Assembly (NCBI RefSeq): GCF_019195455.1
Contig: NZ_JAIMBW010000001.1
Span: 1,116,001-1,180,000, forward strand
Direction of reading: 5' to 3'
From: Gymnodinialimonas phycosphaerae
GTDB lineage: Bacteria; Pseudomonadota; Alphaproteobacteria; Rhodobacterales; Rhodobacteraceae
DNA length: 64,000 nucleotides
The notes under the pieces are model-generated. The model was not told where the DNA came from, searched no databases, and saw nothing but the letters and a program-made list of their open reading frames with translations. The position numbers and the translations under genes are program-made. Positions 57,263-64,000 of the stretch are shown here, one piece after another (the first letter of the stretch is position 1; every line of letters starts with the position of its first letter).

Positions 57263-57820
57263 ATGGCGTCCAGTGACTTCGGTCTTTTCATGGGCCAGCT
57301 CTTGCGCAAGCCCCACCAGGTCGTGGCACTGGCGCCCTCGTCCAAAGGGCTTTGCGCCGAGATGGCCGCGGAACTGGACCCCGCCAAAGGCCCCGTGGTC
57401 GAATTGGGCGCGGGAACCGGCAATATCACCCAAGCCATTCTGGACGCCGGCATCGCGCCCGAGGCCTGCCACTCCATCGAGATGAACCCCGAGTTCTGCG
57501 CACGCCTACGTGCGCGCTTCCCCGGCCTCAACGTCTACCAGATGAGCGCGGGCGATTGCGGTGACCTCCCGGTCGAGGGCGCGCAGGCCGTTGTTTCGGG
57601 CCTGCCCCTCCTTTCCATGCCGACGCAATTGCAGCGCGATATCCTTACGGGTTTTACGAAACTTGTGCGCCCCGGCGGCGATTACGTTCAATTCACCTAT
57701 GGCCCCAAGCCCCCCGTCACCGCTGTGGTGCGCGAGGAATTGGGCCTGACATGGCGCAAGAGCGGCAAGATCTGGTGGAACATGCCGCCTGCGCGGGTGT
57801 ATCGTTTCACCCAAGCGTAA
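57263..57820 (+). CDS. SAM-dependent methyltransferase, phospholipid N-methyltransferase-like
   Basis: 185 aa. Motif I is VVELGAGTGNITQAIL, followed by SIEMNPEFCARLRARFPGLNVYQMSAGD. The PLLSMP and YGPKPPV segments resemble PmtA-type phosphatidylethanolamine methyltransferases and the related KsgA-like fold. The substrate is an inference; a ribosomal or small-molecule methyltransferase is possible. It follows sspB by 51 bases. Confidence 0.8.
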   Translation: MASSDFGLFMGQLLRKPHQVVALAPSSKGLCAEMAAELDPAKGPVVELGAGTGNITQAILDAGIAPEACHSIEMNPEFCARLRARFPGLNVYQMSAGDCGDLPVEGAQAVVSGLPLLSMPTQLQRDILTGFTKLVRPGGDYVQFTYGPKPPVTAVVREELGLTWRKSGKIWWNMPPARVYRFTQA

Positions 57821-57889
57821 GGCTGTCGCATTGCCTTGACCCCAAGGGGGCGTGTAGACGGCATACAAATGCATACCGGAGACAATCCC

Positions 57890-59278
57890 ATGACCCAGAC
57901 CCGCACCGAGACCGACAGCTTTGGCCCCCTTGAGGTCCCTGCAAACAAGTATTGGGGCGCGCAGACCCAACGCTCGATCCTGAACTTCCCCATCGGTTGG
58001 GAAAAGCAGCCCATCGCCATCGTGCGCGCCTTGGGGGTGATCAAGCGCGCCTGCGCCGAGGCGAACATCAAGGCAGGCAAGCTGGACGGCATCGGCGACG
58101 CGATGCTGGAGGCCGCGCAAGAGGTCGTGGACGGCAAACTGGATGACAACTTTCCCCTGGTCGTGTGGCAGACCGGGTCCGGCACGCAGTCCAACATGAA
58201 TGCCAACGAGGTGATCGCCAACCGCGCGATCGAGATCCTGGGCGGTGAAATCGGGTCGAAAACGCCTGTCCACCCCAACGACCACTGTAACATGGGGCAG
58301 TCTTCCAACGATACTTTCCCCACCGCCATGCACATCGCCACCGCGATGACGGCGCGCGATGTGACGCTTCCGGGCCTGCGCAAGCTGCATGCCTGCCTGG
58401 TGGAGAAGGTCGCGGAGTTCGACGGCATCATCAAGATCGGGCGCACCCATACGATGGATGCCACGCCGCTGACCCTGGCGCAGGAATTTGGCGGCTACGC
58501 CCATCAGGTGGCGAAATCGATTGAGCGGATCGAGTATGCGCTTGGCGATATCTACGAGTTGGCCCAGGGCGGCACTGCCGTGGGCACCGGCCTGAATACG
58601 CCGCAGGGCTGGGGCGAGGAGGTCGCCGCCAACATGGCGCGGATCACCGGGTTGCCGTTTGTGACGGCGCCGAACAAGTTCGAAGCGCTGGCCGCCCATG
58701 ATGCGATGGTGGCCATGTCCGGCGCGATGAAGACCACCGCCGCGAGCCTGTTCAAGATCGCCAACGATATCCGGCTTCTGGGCTCTGGCCCGCGCTGTGG
58801 CCTGGGCGAATTGATGCTGCCCGAGAACGAGCCGGGCTCTTCCATCATGCCCGGCAAAGTCAACCCGACCCAATGCGAAGCGATGACCCAGGTCTGCGCC
58901 CATGTCATCGGCAACGACGCCGCCGTGGGGTTTGCGGGCAGCCAGGGCCATTTCGAGTTGAACGTCTACAAACCGATGATGGCCTATAACGTGCTGCAAT
59001 CGATGCAACTTGTGGGTGATGCCTGCGTCGCGTTCACCGACAATTGCGTGGCGGGCATCAAGGCCGATGTCGTGCGGATCGAGAAGATCATGAATGAATC
59101 GCTCATGCTAGTGACGGCGCTGGCCCCCACGATCGGCTACGACAACGCCACGACCGTGGCCAAGACGGCGCACAAGAATGGCACCACGCTGAAGCAGGAA
59201 GCGATTGCGCTGGGGTTCGTCGATGAAGAGACCTTCGACAAGGTCGTGCGGCCCGAACAGATGATCGGGCCGAAATAG
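57890..59278 (+). CDS. fumC: Fumarate hydratase class II
   Basis: 462 aa from the ATG at 57890, which follows CCGGAGA. The signature [16 protein letters not shown] and [21 protein letters not shown] are the fumarase/aspartase motifs, with [16 protein letters not shown] in the active site. It interconverts fumarate and malate in the TCA cycle. No iron-sulfur cluster is needed. Aspartase was considered but the motifs and length favour FumC. Confidence 0.95.
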   Translation: MTQTRTETDSFGPLEVPANKYWGAQTQRSILNFPIGWEKQPIAIVRALGVIKRACAEANIKAGKLDGIGDAMLEAAQEVVDGKLDDNFPLVVWQTGSGTQSNMNANEVIANRAIEILGGEIGSKTPVHPNDHCNMGQSSNDTFPTAMHIATAMTARDVTLPGLRKLHACLVEKVAEFDGIIKIGRTHTMDATPLTLAQEFGGYAHQVAKSIERIEYALGDIYELAQGGTAVGTGLNTPQGWGEEVAANMARITGLPFVTAPNKFEALAAHDAMVAMSGAMKTTAASLFKIANDIRLLGSGPRCGLGELMLPENEPGSSIMPGKVNPTQCEAMTQVCAHVIGNDAAVGFAGSQGHFELNVYKPMMAYNVLQSMQLVGDACVAFTDNCVAGIKADVVRIEKIMNESLMLVTALAPTIGYDNATTVAKTAHKNGTTLKQEAIALGFVDEETFDKVVRPEQMIGPK

Positions 59279-59652
59279 TGACCAGCTTGCTCCCGCATCT
59301 GATGTTTCAGGGCCAGCTTGACGCTGCCCTGACGCATTGGCAGGGGGCATTTCCCGACATGGTCGTGACACGCACCGATGGGGGCGACGGCCCGGTGACA
59401 CAGGCCAATGTGGTGATTGCGGGCCAGGCGATCTCGGTTTTCGATAGCCCGCCGGTCCATGACTTCACGTTCACGCCGTCGATTTCGCTTATGGTGTGCT
59501 GCGACACGCGCCGGGAAGTCGACGCCATCGCCGCGCATCTGGGCGACGGCGGAGAGGTCTTGATGCCCCTTGATGCCTATGATTTCTCGGCCCGTTTCAC
59601 ATGGCTCAATGACCGCTTCGGCGTCTCGTGGCAGATCATGGTCGCGCCATGA
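59278..59652 (+). CDS. VOC-family (PhnB-like) protein
   Basis: 124 aa starting at GTG 59278, which shares one base with the fumC stop. LLPHLMFQGQLDAALTHWQGAFPD and SWQIMVAP resemble the 3-demethylubiquinone methyltransferase-like branch of the VOC superfamily. The glyoxalase fold is clear, but the substrate is not. It is coupled to fumC and to the next gene (4-base overlap). Confidence 0.8.
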   Translation: MTSLLPHLMFQGQLDAALTHWQGAFPDMVVTRTDGGDGPVTQANVVIAGQAISVFDSPPVHDFTFTPSISLMVCCDTRREVDAIAAHLGDGGEVLMPLDAYDFSARFTWLNDRFGVSWQIMVAP

Positions 59653-59831
59653 GCACGACGCCGATCAACCTCAACCGCGTCCGCAAGGCGCGCGCACGGG
59701 ATGCGACCAAAAAGAAGGCCGACGAGAACGCGGTCAAGCATGGACGCACCAAGGCCGACCGTCAGGCCGAGGCCGCGCGGCAGGCCTTGGTCGATAAGCG
59801 CCTTGAGGGTCATGGGCGCGAGGATGATTAG
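59649..59831 (+). CDS. DUF4169 protein
   Basis: 60 aa, very basic and helical (INLNRVRKARARDATKKKADENAVKHGRTKADR). This is the whole length of the DUF4169 family, common in Rhodobacterales. It overlaps the VOC gene by 4 bases. Function unknown, possibly nucleic-acid binding from its charge. Confidence 0.8.
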   Translation: MSTTPINLNRVRKARARDATKKKADENAVKHGRTKADRQAEAARQALVDKRLEGHGREDD

Positions 59832-59930
59832 CGCCGTGACATGCCTTTGGCGCGCGCCCTTGCCCGCCGCGCCCCTTCACGGGCCCCTCCTCGGCCCTTT
59901 GGGGGCCTCCTCGCAGTTTTATTGTGCCCG

Positions 59931-60164
59931 ATGAGCGGCGCTGCGTCATCCGCAAGGCCGCGCAAACGGTCCCTGACGCTTCAGGGGCACCGCACCTCGG
60001 TGTCGCTGGAGGACGCGTTCTGGGAAGACCTGCAAGCCATCGCCGAGGCGCGGGGGCAATCGGTCAACGCGCTGGTGGCCGAGATCGACGCGGCGCGCGG
60101 GGTCAGCGCGGGGTTGGCCTCGGCAATCCGGGTGTTTGTCCTGGCGGCCGCCAAGGCGCGTTAA
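59931..60164 (+). CDS. Ribbon-helix-helix domain protein
   Basis: 77 aa from the ATG at 59931. KRSLTLQGHRTSVSLEDAFWEDLQAIAEARGQSVNALVAEID is the RHH_4 pattern (a beta strand then two helices), suggesting a DNA-binding dimer. It lies 99 bases after the DUF4169 gene. In related genomes the two are often neighbours, as I recall. Confidence 0.78.
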   Translation: MSGAASSARPRKRSLTLQGHRTSVSLEDAFWEDLQAIAEARGQSVNALVAEIDAARGVSAGLASAIRVFVLAAAKAR

Positions 60165-60199
60165 CCGCCCATTAGGATGGCTCTGCTAGGCCGGTTGCC

Positions 60200-60457
60200 A
60201 TGAAACAGGACGCCATTCTTTTCAATGATCCAGAGGCCTGGATTGACCAGACCTTCGACGTGCCCGCCGTGCGAAATGGCGGGATCCTGCGCACCTCTCT
60301 GAAGGCGGTGGAGGCAGGGGCCGGCATGGCGCGCTTCAAGGCAGAGGTGAACCGCCGCCAGTTCCGGGCGCTGGAAAACAACGGCCATATCATTGTCTTC
60401 TGCAACCTGAAACCGGTTGAGATCCTGGCCTCTGGGCCAGGCAACGCAATCCGGTAG
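60200..60457 (+). CDS. Conserved hypothetical protein, 85 aa
   Basis: 85 aa. It has ILFNDPEAWIDQTFDVPAVRNGGILRTSLKAVE and LENNGHIIVFCNLKPVEIL. I recall similar short proteins in Rhodobacterales annotated inconsistently. There are no membrane segments or catalytic motifs. It converges on the P450 gene with 7 bases between stops. Confidence 0.65.
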   Translation: MKQDAILFNDPEAWIDQTFDVPAVRNGGILRTSLKAVEAGAGMARFKAEVNRRQFRALENNGHIIVFCNLKPVEILASGPGNAIR

Positions 60458-60464
60458 AGCGCGC

Positions 60465-61841
60465 CTATCGGCGGCTGACCCGTAAACGGATGCCGTCCCT
60501 GGCGCGCACGGTCAGGTAGGCCACCGGCACCGGATCGTCGCCCTCGATCCTCTCGAACCGAAACGCGCGCAGGAGCATGGCGAGCAGCAAGGGCCCTTCG
60601 ACCATGGCGAAGCCCGCCCCGGTGCAGACCCGCGCCCCAGCCGAGAACGGAATGAACGCTTCACGCATGCAGGCCTTGCCGTTTTCGGTATGCCAGCGCC
60701 CCGGATCAAAGCCATCGGGATTATCCCAAAGCCGGTCCTGCCGGTGCAGGTGCCACGGTGAAATCACCACCTGGCTGCCGCGCTTCACGGCGCGTTTGCG
60801 GAACGTTTCGGGACAGGTCGTCTCGCGCACCATCATGGGCACCGGCGGATAAAGACGTAACGCCTCGCGAAACACGTCGCGGGTCAGCTTCAACTTGGAC
60901 ATAGCGGCGAAATCCGGCGCATCGGGCAGGGCTTGCGCCTCCTCTACCAGCTTGTCCTGCCATTCCGGGTAGCGCGCCAGAAGATACAGCGCCCACCCCA
61001 GCGCCGAGGCCGAGGTCTCGTGACCCGCCAGAAAGAAAATCGCCACCTGGTCCACCATCTCTTCGGTGGTGAAACGTGCGCCGGTCACTGGATCCGCGGT
61101 CGTCATGATCTTGGTGGCAAGGTCGTCAGGGGCCGTCCCTAACGCAATCTCGGCCCCGCGCGCGGCTGTCATTTCGGTGATCAGGGCGCGGATGTTGCGC
61201 GCGGTTCTGCGGGTTTTGGCGCGGTGGCCGCGCGGCAGCCAGCGGGGCAACGGCACGAAGGCTGCGGCATTCAGGATCGGTTGCGTACGCTGATAGGCGC
61301 GGAACTCGTGGAAGACCCGGCCCGCGATGTCGGCCTCGATCGGCATGGAAAAGAGCGTGCGGAAGATCACGTCGGCCGCGGCGTGGGACATTTCCTCTTC
61401 GATCTCCATCGCCTTTGCTGGCACGCCGGGGGGCGCGACGGTTGCGCCCATCCGCGCCACGCTCGCCTCCCCCGCCGCCCACATCGCGGGAAAGGTATCG
61501 CGCAGACGCCCGCCCTCGAACGCCGGGTCGATGATGCGGCGCTGCCGCTTCCAGGTCTCGCCGTTGGTCAGGAACACGCTCTCGCCAAGCAGGGGACGCA
61601 GCCCCTCGCCCACGCGGTCGGACTTCGGGAAGTCCATCGGCCGCGCCTTGAGGACCTCATCAATCAATGCGGGCTCATTGATCATGTAGGACCGGAAGAA
61701 GGGGGTCCGAAATTCCGCCATCCACGCGTGGTAGAGCCGGGCGGGCTGCGCCGAGAGGATATCCGCGCGAAACAGCCGCATATACCGCAGGAGCGAGACG
61801 CGATCCGCGCGCGCGGGCGGCTTGGGGGGCAGGTCTGTCAT
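60465..61841 (-). CDS. Cytochrome P450
   Basis: 458 aa. The heme-ligating Cys406 is in FSAGARVCTGAGFAMVEG, the I-helix oxygen-binding motif is FLAGHETSASALGWAL, and the K-helix ExxR is in REALRLYPPVP. The protein is soluble with no obvious membrane anchor. It oxidises an unknown lipophilic substrate. A redox partner is not adjacent. Its start overlaps the upstream gene by 4 bases, indicating functional coupling. Confidence 0.93.
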   Translation of the reverse strand: MTDLPPKPPARADRVSLLRYMRLFRADILSAQPARLYHAWMAEFRTPFFRSYMINEPALIDEVLKARPMDFPKSDRVGEGLRPLLGESVFLTNGETWKRQRRIIDPAFEGGRLRDTFPAMWAAGEASVARMGATVAPPGVPAKAMEIEEEMSHAAADVIFRTLFSMPIEADIAGRVFHEFRAYQRTQPILNAAAFVPLPRWLPRGHRAKTRRTARNIRALITEMTAARGAEIALGTAPDDLATKIMTTADPVTGARFTTEEMVDQVAIFFLAGHETSASALGWALYLLARYPEWQDKLVEEAQALPDAPDFAAMSKLKLTRDVFREALRLYPPVPMMVRETTCPETFRKRAVKRGSQVVISPWHLHRQDRLWDNPDGFDPGRWHTENGKACMREAFIPFSAGARVCTGAGFAMVEGPLLLAMLLRAFRFERIEGDDPVPVAYLTVRARDGIRLRVSRR

Positions 61842-63094
61842 GTGTCGGTGAACCGGTTCACCGGGGTCTCGATCCGGCTGGCGGACGGTGCGCGGGTTGC
61901 AAAGCGGTCGCCAAGGGTCAGCGGGCCTGCGGTGACGCGAAAGTAGTCATAGGCATCGCGGGTGTCCGGCAGGTTGTCGAAGGCGTTGAGGTACTGGAAA
62001 TGCAGCTCAAAGAGCCGCCATTTCAGGGCACGTTGGCAGGCCGCCGAAAGCGTCTGCGTGAAAGCCGCCGAGATCACCAGCGGCCCTTTCTTGTCGTCCG
62101 GGGCAACGCCCGACACGGCGACCGGGTCGCACAGCGCGAAGGCGCAGCCGTCGCCCGGCGCGGTGACGTCCACCCACGCGATGTCTTGTGCCGCCATGAA
62201 CGACAGGTCCGCGCGCAGGCGTCGTGCGGCAGGCAGAAAGCTGACCATGGGCACAACGTGGCCAAGGGTCAGCAAGGACACGACCGGGCCGTCCCCCGGC
62301 ACCCGACCCGCGCGGATCAGGTCTGCCAGCACTGACACGGCGATATAGGCCCCCGAGGAATGGCCGACGATCAACACCTCGTCCACATCCCTGCGCAAGA
62401 CCTCGGCAATGCGGGCGGCGAACTCGGCCATGCGCGCCTCTTGCTCGGGCGGGTAGGCACCGTAAAGACGCGAGGAAAAGGCGTAATCCTTCATCAGGTA
62501 CCATGCAAACAAAGCGTCGCGCCGCGCGCACCACCGCAAGACAAGCCACATCGTGAACCCGCCACCGGCCAACGCCAGCGCAAACATGACCGTCAGCGCG
62601 CCTTGCGCGGGCATCGCCAGGCCCATCGCATCCGCCACGCGCCACAGGCCAATGCCGATTCCCACACCCACAAGGACCGCCAGCACCATTGCCAGCAGGA
62701 GTTGGCCAAGAAGCACCACCACCGGGTAGAGCGCCGCGATAACTGGGCCTTTGCGCAGCCGCATAAGTCGGAACAAAGCGCCCGTGCCGATGTAGATCCA
62801 CGCCGTCCGCGCCAAGGCCCCGTAGGTCGCCAAAACCCCGCCCGCCATCCGCGTCCGCACGATGTCGGCCCAGTATAGCACCTCCAACTCGGCACTGACC
62901 GTTGCGCCCTCCATCACCGCATCCACGCCCCAGCCGAAGCGCGCGCCCGTGGGCGCTTTTGCAGTCGCGATCTCGAAGCCCGAAAGGCGCGCCTGCACGG
63001 CGGCCTCGCGGCGATACCGCTCGCGGTAGGCGCGCGGTGGCACCGGGTCAAACCCCGGAATGTAAAGGACATGTCTGCGTGTGACCTGCGTCAT
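61838..63094 (-). CDS. Membrane-inserted alpha/beta hydrolase-like protein
   Basis: 418 aa. RHVLYIPGFDPVPPRAYRERYRREA starts the fold, two membrane segments (VIAALYPVVVLLGQLLLAMVLAVLVGVGIGIGLW and ALTVMFALALAGGGFTMWLVL) are inserted, and VLIVGHSSGAYIAVSVLADL holds the nucleophile Ser. A C-terminal region with WVDVTAPGDGCAF follows. I recall no characterised member. It is coupled to the P450 (4-base overlap), so it may act on the same compound. Confidence 0.72.
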   Translation of the reverse strand: MTQVTRRHVLYIPGFDPVPPRAYRERYRREAAVQARLSGFEIATAKAPTGARFGWGVDAVMEGATVSAELEVLYWADIVRTRMAGGVLATYGALARTAWIYIGTGALFRLMRLRKGPVIAALYPVVVLLGQLLLAMVLAVLVGVGIGIGLWRVADAMGLAMPAQGALTVMFALALAGGGFTMWLVLRWCARRDALFAWYLMKDYAFSSRLYGAYPPEQEARMAEFAARIAEVLRRDVDEVLIVGHSSGAYIAVSVLADLIRAGRVPGDGPVVSLLTLGHVVPMVSFLPAARRLRADLSFMAAQDIAWVDVTAPGDGCAFALCDPVAVSGVAPDDKKGPLVISAAFTQTLSAACQRALKWRLFELHFQYLNAFDNLPDTRDAYDYFRVTAGPLTLGDRFATRAPSASRIETPVNRFTDT

Positions 63095-63134
63095 GGCCGC
63101 AGCATAGCCATGGATTGCGGCAGGGCTAGGGCAA

Positions 63135-63890
63135 TTACCCCAACTGGCCCAGGGCTGGAAACGTCTCCAGCAACCAGAACGCGAAGGCCGAGAATGCCCC
63201 CGTCATCAGCGCCAGGCCTACGGCCACCAGAAGCACGCCCATGATCCGCTCGATCAGCTTCATATGCCGCTTCATGCGCCCCATAAGGCCCTGGGCGCGG
63301 TCGATGAAGGCGGCGGCCAGAAGGAACGGCAGGCCAAGCCCCACCGCATAGACCCCCAACAGCAGCGTGCCGCGCTGGACGCTGGATTCCTGCGCCGCAA
63401 TTGACAGGATCGCACCCAGTTGCGGGCCGATGCACGGGGTCCACCCGAAGGCGAAGGCAAGGCCCAGAACATAGGCCCCCAGGGTCGAGCCCCCCTTGTC
63501 CCCCGCATCCAGCCGCGCTTCGCGATCCAGCAGCGGGATGCGAAAGATACCCAGGAAATGCAGTCCGAAGATGATCACGATGGCGCCCGAGATGCGCGCC
63601 AGAAGGATCTGGTTTTGCAAGAAGAACTGCCCCAGAAGCGACGCCGTGAAGCCCAGGAAGACGAAGACGGTCGACAGCCCCATCACGAAGAAGATCGCCG
63701 GGATCAGCGCCTTGCGTCGGGCGGCCTTCGCCTCTCCCTCGATATCGCTCATCGTGATCCCGCCCATGTAGGCCAGGTACGGCGGCACGATCGGCAAGAC
63801 GCAGGGGCTGAGAAAACTCAGGATCCCCGCCGCCAGCGCCACGATCATCGCCGGCAAAAGCGAGGCGTCAAAAAGGTCAATTCCGAACAT
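63135..63890 (-). CDS. ccdA: Cytochrome c biogenesis protein CcdA
   Basis: 251 aa with six membrane helices in two repeats. The cysteine motifs are LSPCVLPIVPPYLAYMGG and FGWTPCIGPQLGAIL. It carries reducing power across the membrane to periplasmic thioredoxins that keep heme-binding cysteines reduced. A GGTGGG site precedes the start. It lies 40 bases before the hydrolase-like gene in the same direction. Confidence 0.93.
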   Translation of the reverse strand: MFGIDLFDASLLPAMIVALAAGILSFLSPCVLPIVPPYLAYMGGITMSDIEGEAKAARRKALIPAIFFVMGLSTVFVFLGFTASLLGQFFLQNQILLARISGAIVIIFGLHFLGIFRIPLLDREARLDAGDKGGSTLGAYVLGLAFAFGWTPCIGPQLGAILSIAAQESSVQRGTLLLGVYAVGLGLPFLLAAAFIDRAQGLMGRMKRHMKLIERIMGVLLVAVGLALMTGAFSAFAFWLLETFPALGQLG

Positions 63891-63899
63891 GTCCCACCC

Positions 63900-63998
63900 T
63901 TATTCCGACCGACGCGCGCCGTCACGGGGCCATTCGGTCACATTCGCGTGGACGCAGGCCCCGCAGGCCCGTATCAGCCTCCAAGCCAAGAGATTGAC
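63900..63998 (-). CDS. C-terminal end of an unidentified reading frame
   Basis: An open frame enters from the window edge and ends at a stop 9 bases before ccdA. The last 32 residues read NLLAWRLIRACGACVHANVT then EWPRDGARRSE. I do not recognise it. The tight spacing to ccdA and absence of stops in 32 codons are the only support. Confidence 0.35.
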   Translation of the reverse strand, partial: VNLLAWRLIRACGACVHANVTEWPRDGARRSE

Positions 63999-64000
63999 CC

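Overview
The window looks like chromosomal DNA from a marine member of the Rhodobacteraceae (Roseobacter group). It is GC-rich and densely coding. Indicators are a two-gene DMSP pathway (dmdA-acuI), a permuted alpha-proteobacterial tmRNA with the tag ANDNRAPAMALAA, alpha-type SspB, an IscR lacking the classical cluster cysteines, and a holin/endolysin pair of the kind that releases gene transfer agents. No insertion sequence, CRISPR array, tRNA, rRNA or replication origin was recognised.

Region by region. 1-8.2 kb: the end of a histidine kinase, then a divergent block with an AbrB-type permease and a gamma-glutamyltransferase on the minus strand and a GntR regulator with tcuA and tcuB (tricarballylate/citrate-type oxidation) on the plus strand, followed by an M20 peptidase. 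7.7-8.8 kb: GTA-type holin and GH108 endolysin. 8.9-13.4 kb, minus strand: ccmE, argC, murI, an acyltransferase and an agmatinase. 13.5-26 kb: flavin reductase, DUF2254 membrane protein, amidohydrolase, mazG, two outer-membrane beta-barrel proteins, two DMT exporters, a P-loop ATPase, metA (with the acetyl-CoA-type residue), hydrolase, ppk2 and a TetR regulator.

26-37 kb, minus strand: a SUF iron-sulfur assembly operon in the order iscR, cysteine desulfurase, sufB, three unrelated genes (secreted 9-kDa protein, FkbM methyltransferase, pyruvyl-transferase-like), sufC, sufD, two Yip1-type membrane proteins, sufS, and then a PAS protein. Two unusual arrays of palindromes lie between iscR and sufB. 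37-45 kb: hydrolase, chemoreceptor, two structurally unrelated NADP-isocitrate dehydrogenases side by side, ArsC-like reductase and a cytochrome c lipoprotein.

45.5-51 kb: dmdA-acuI, then a DUF2182-DUF1326-DinB operon divergent from a GntR regulator with a perfect 24-bp palindrome between them. 51-54.7 kb: a frameshifted SnoaL-like pseudogene, an orphan polyamine-type binding protein, and a dual-specificity-like phosphatase divergent from another GntR regulator. 54.7-60.5 kb: tmRNA, a vWA fragment, sspB, a methyltransferase, fumC and small conserved genes. 60.5-64 kb, minus strand: cytochrome P450, a membrane-embedded hydrolase-like protein, ccdA and the tail of one more reading frame.
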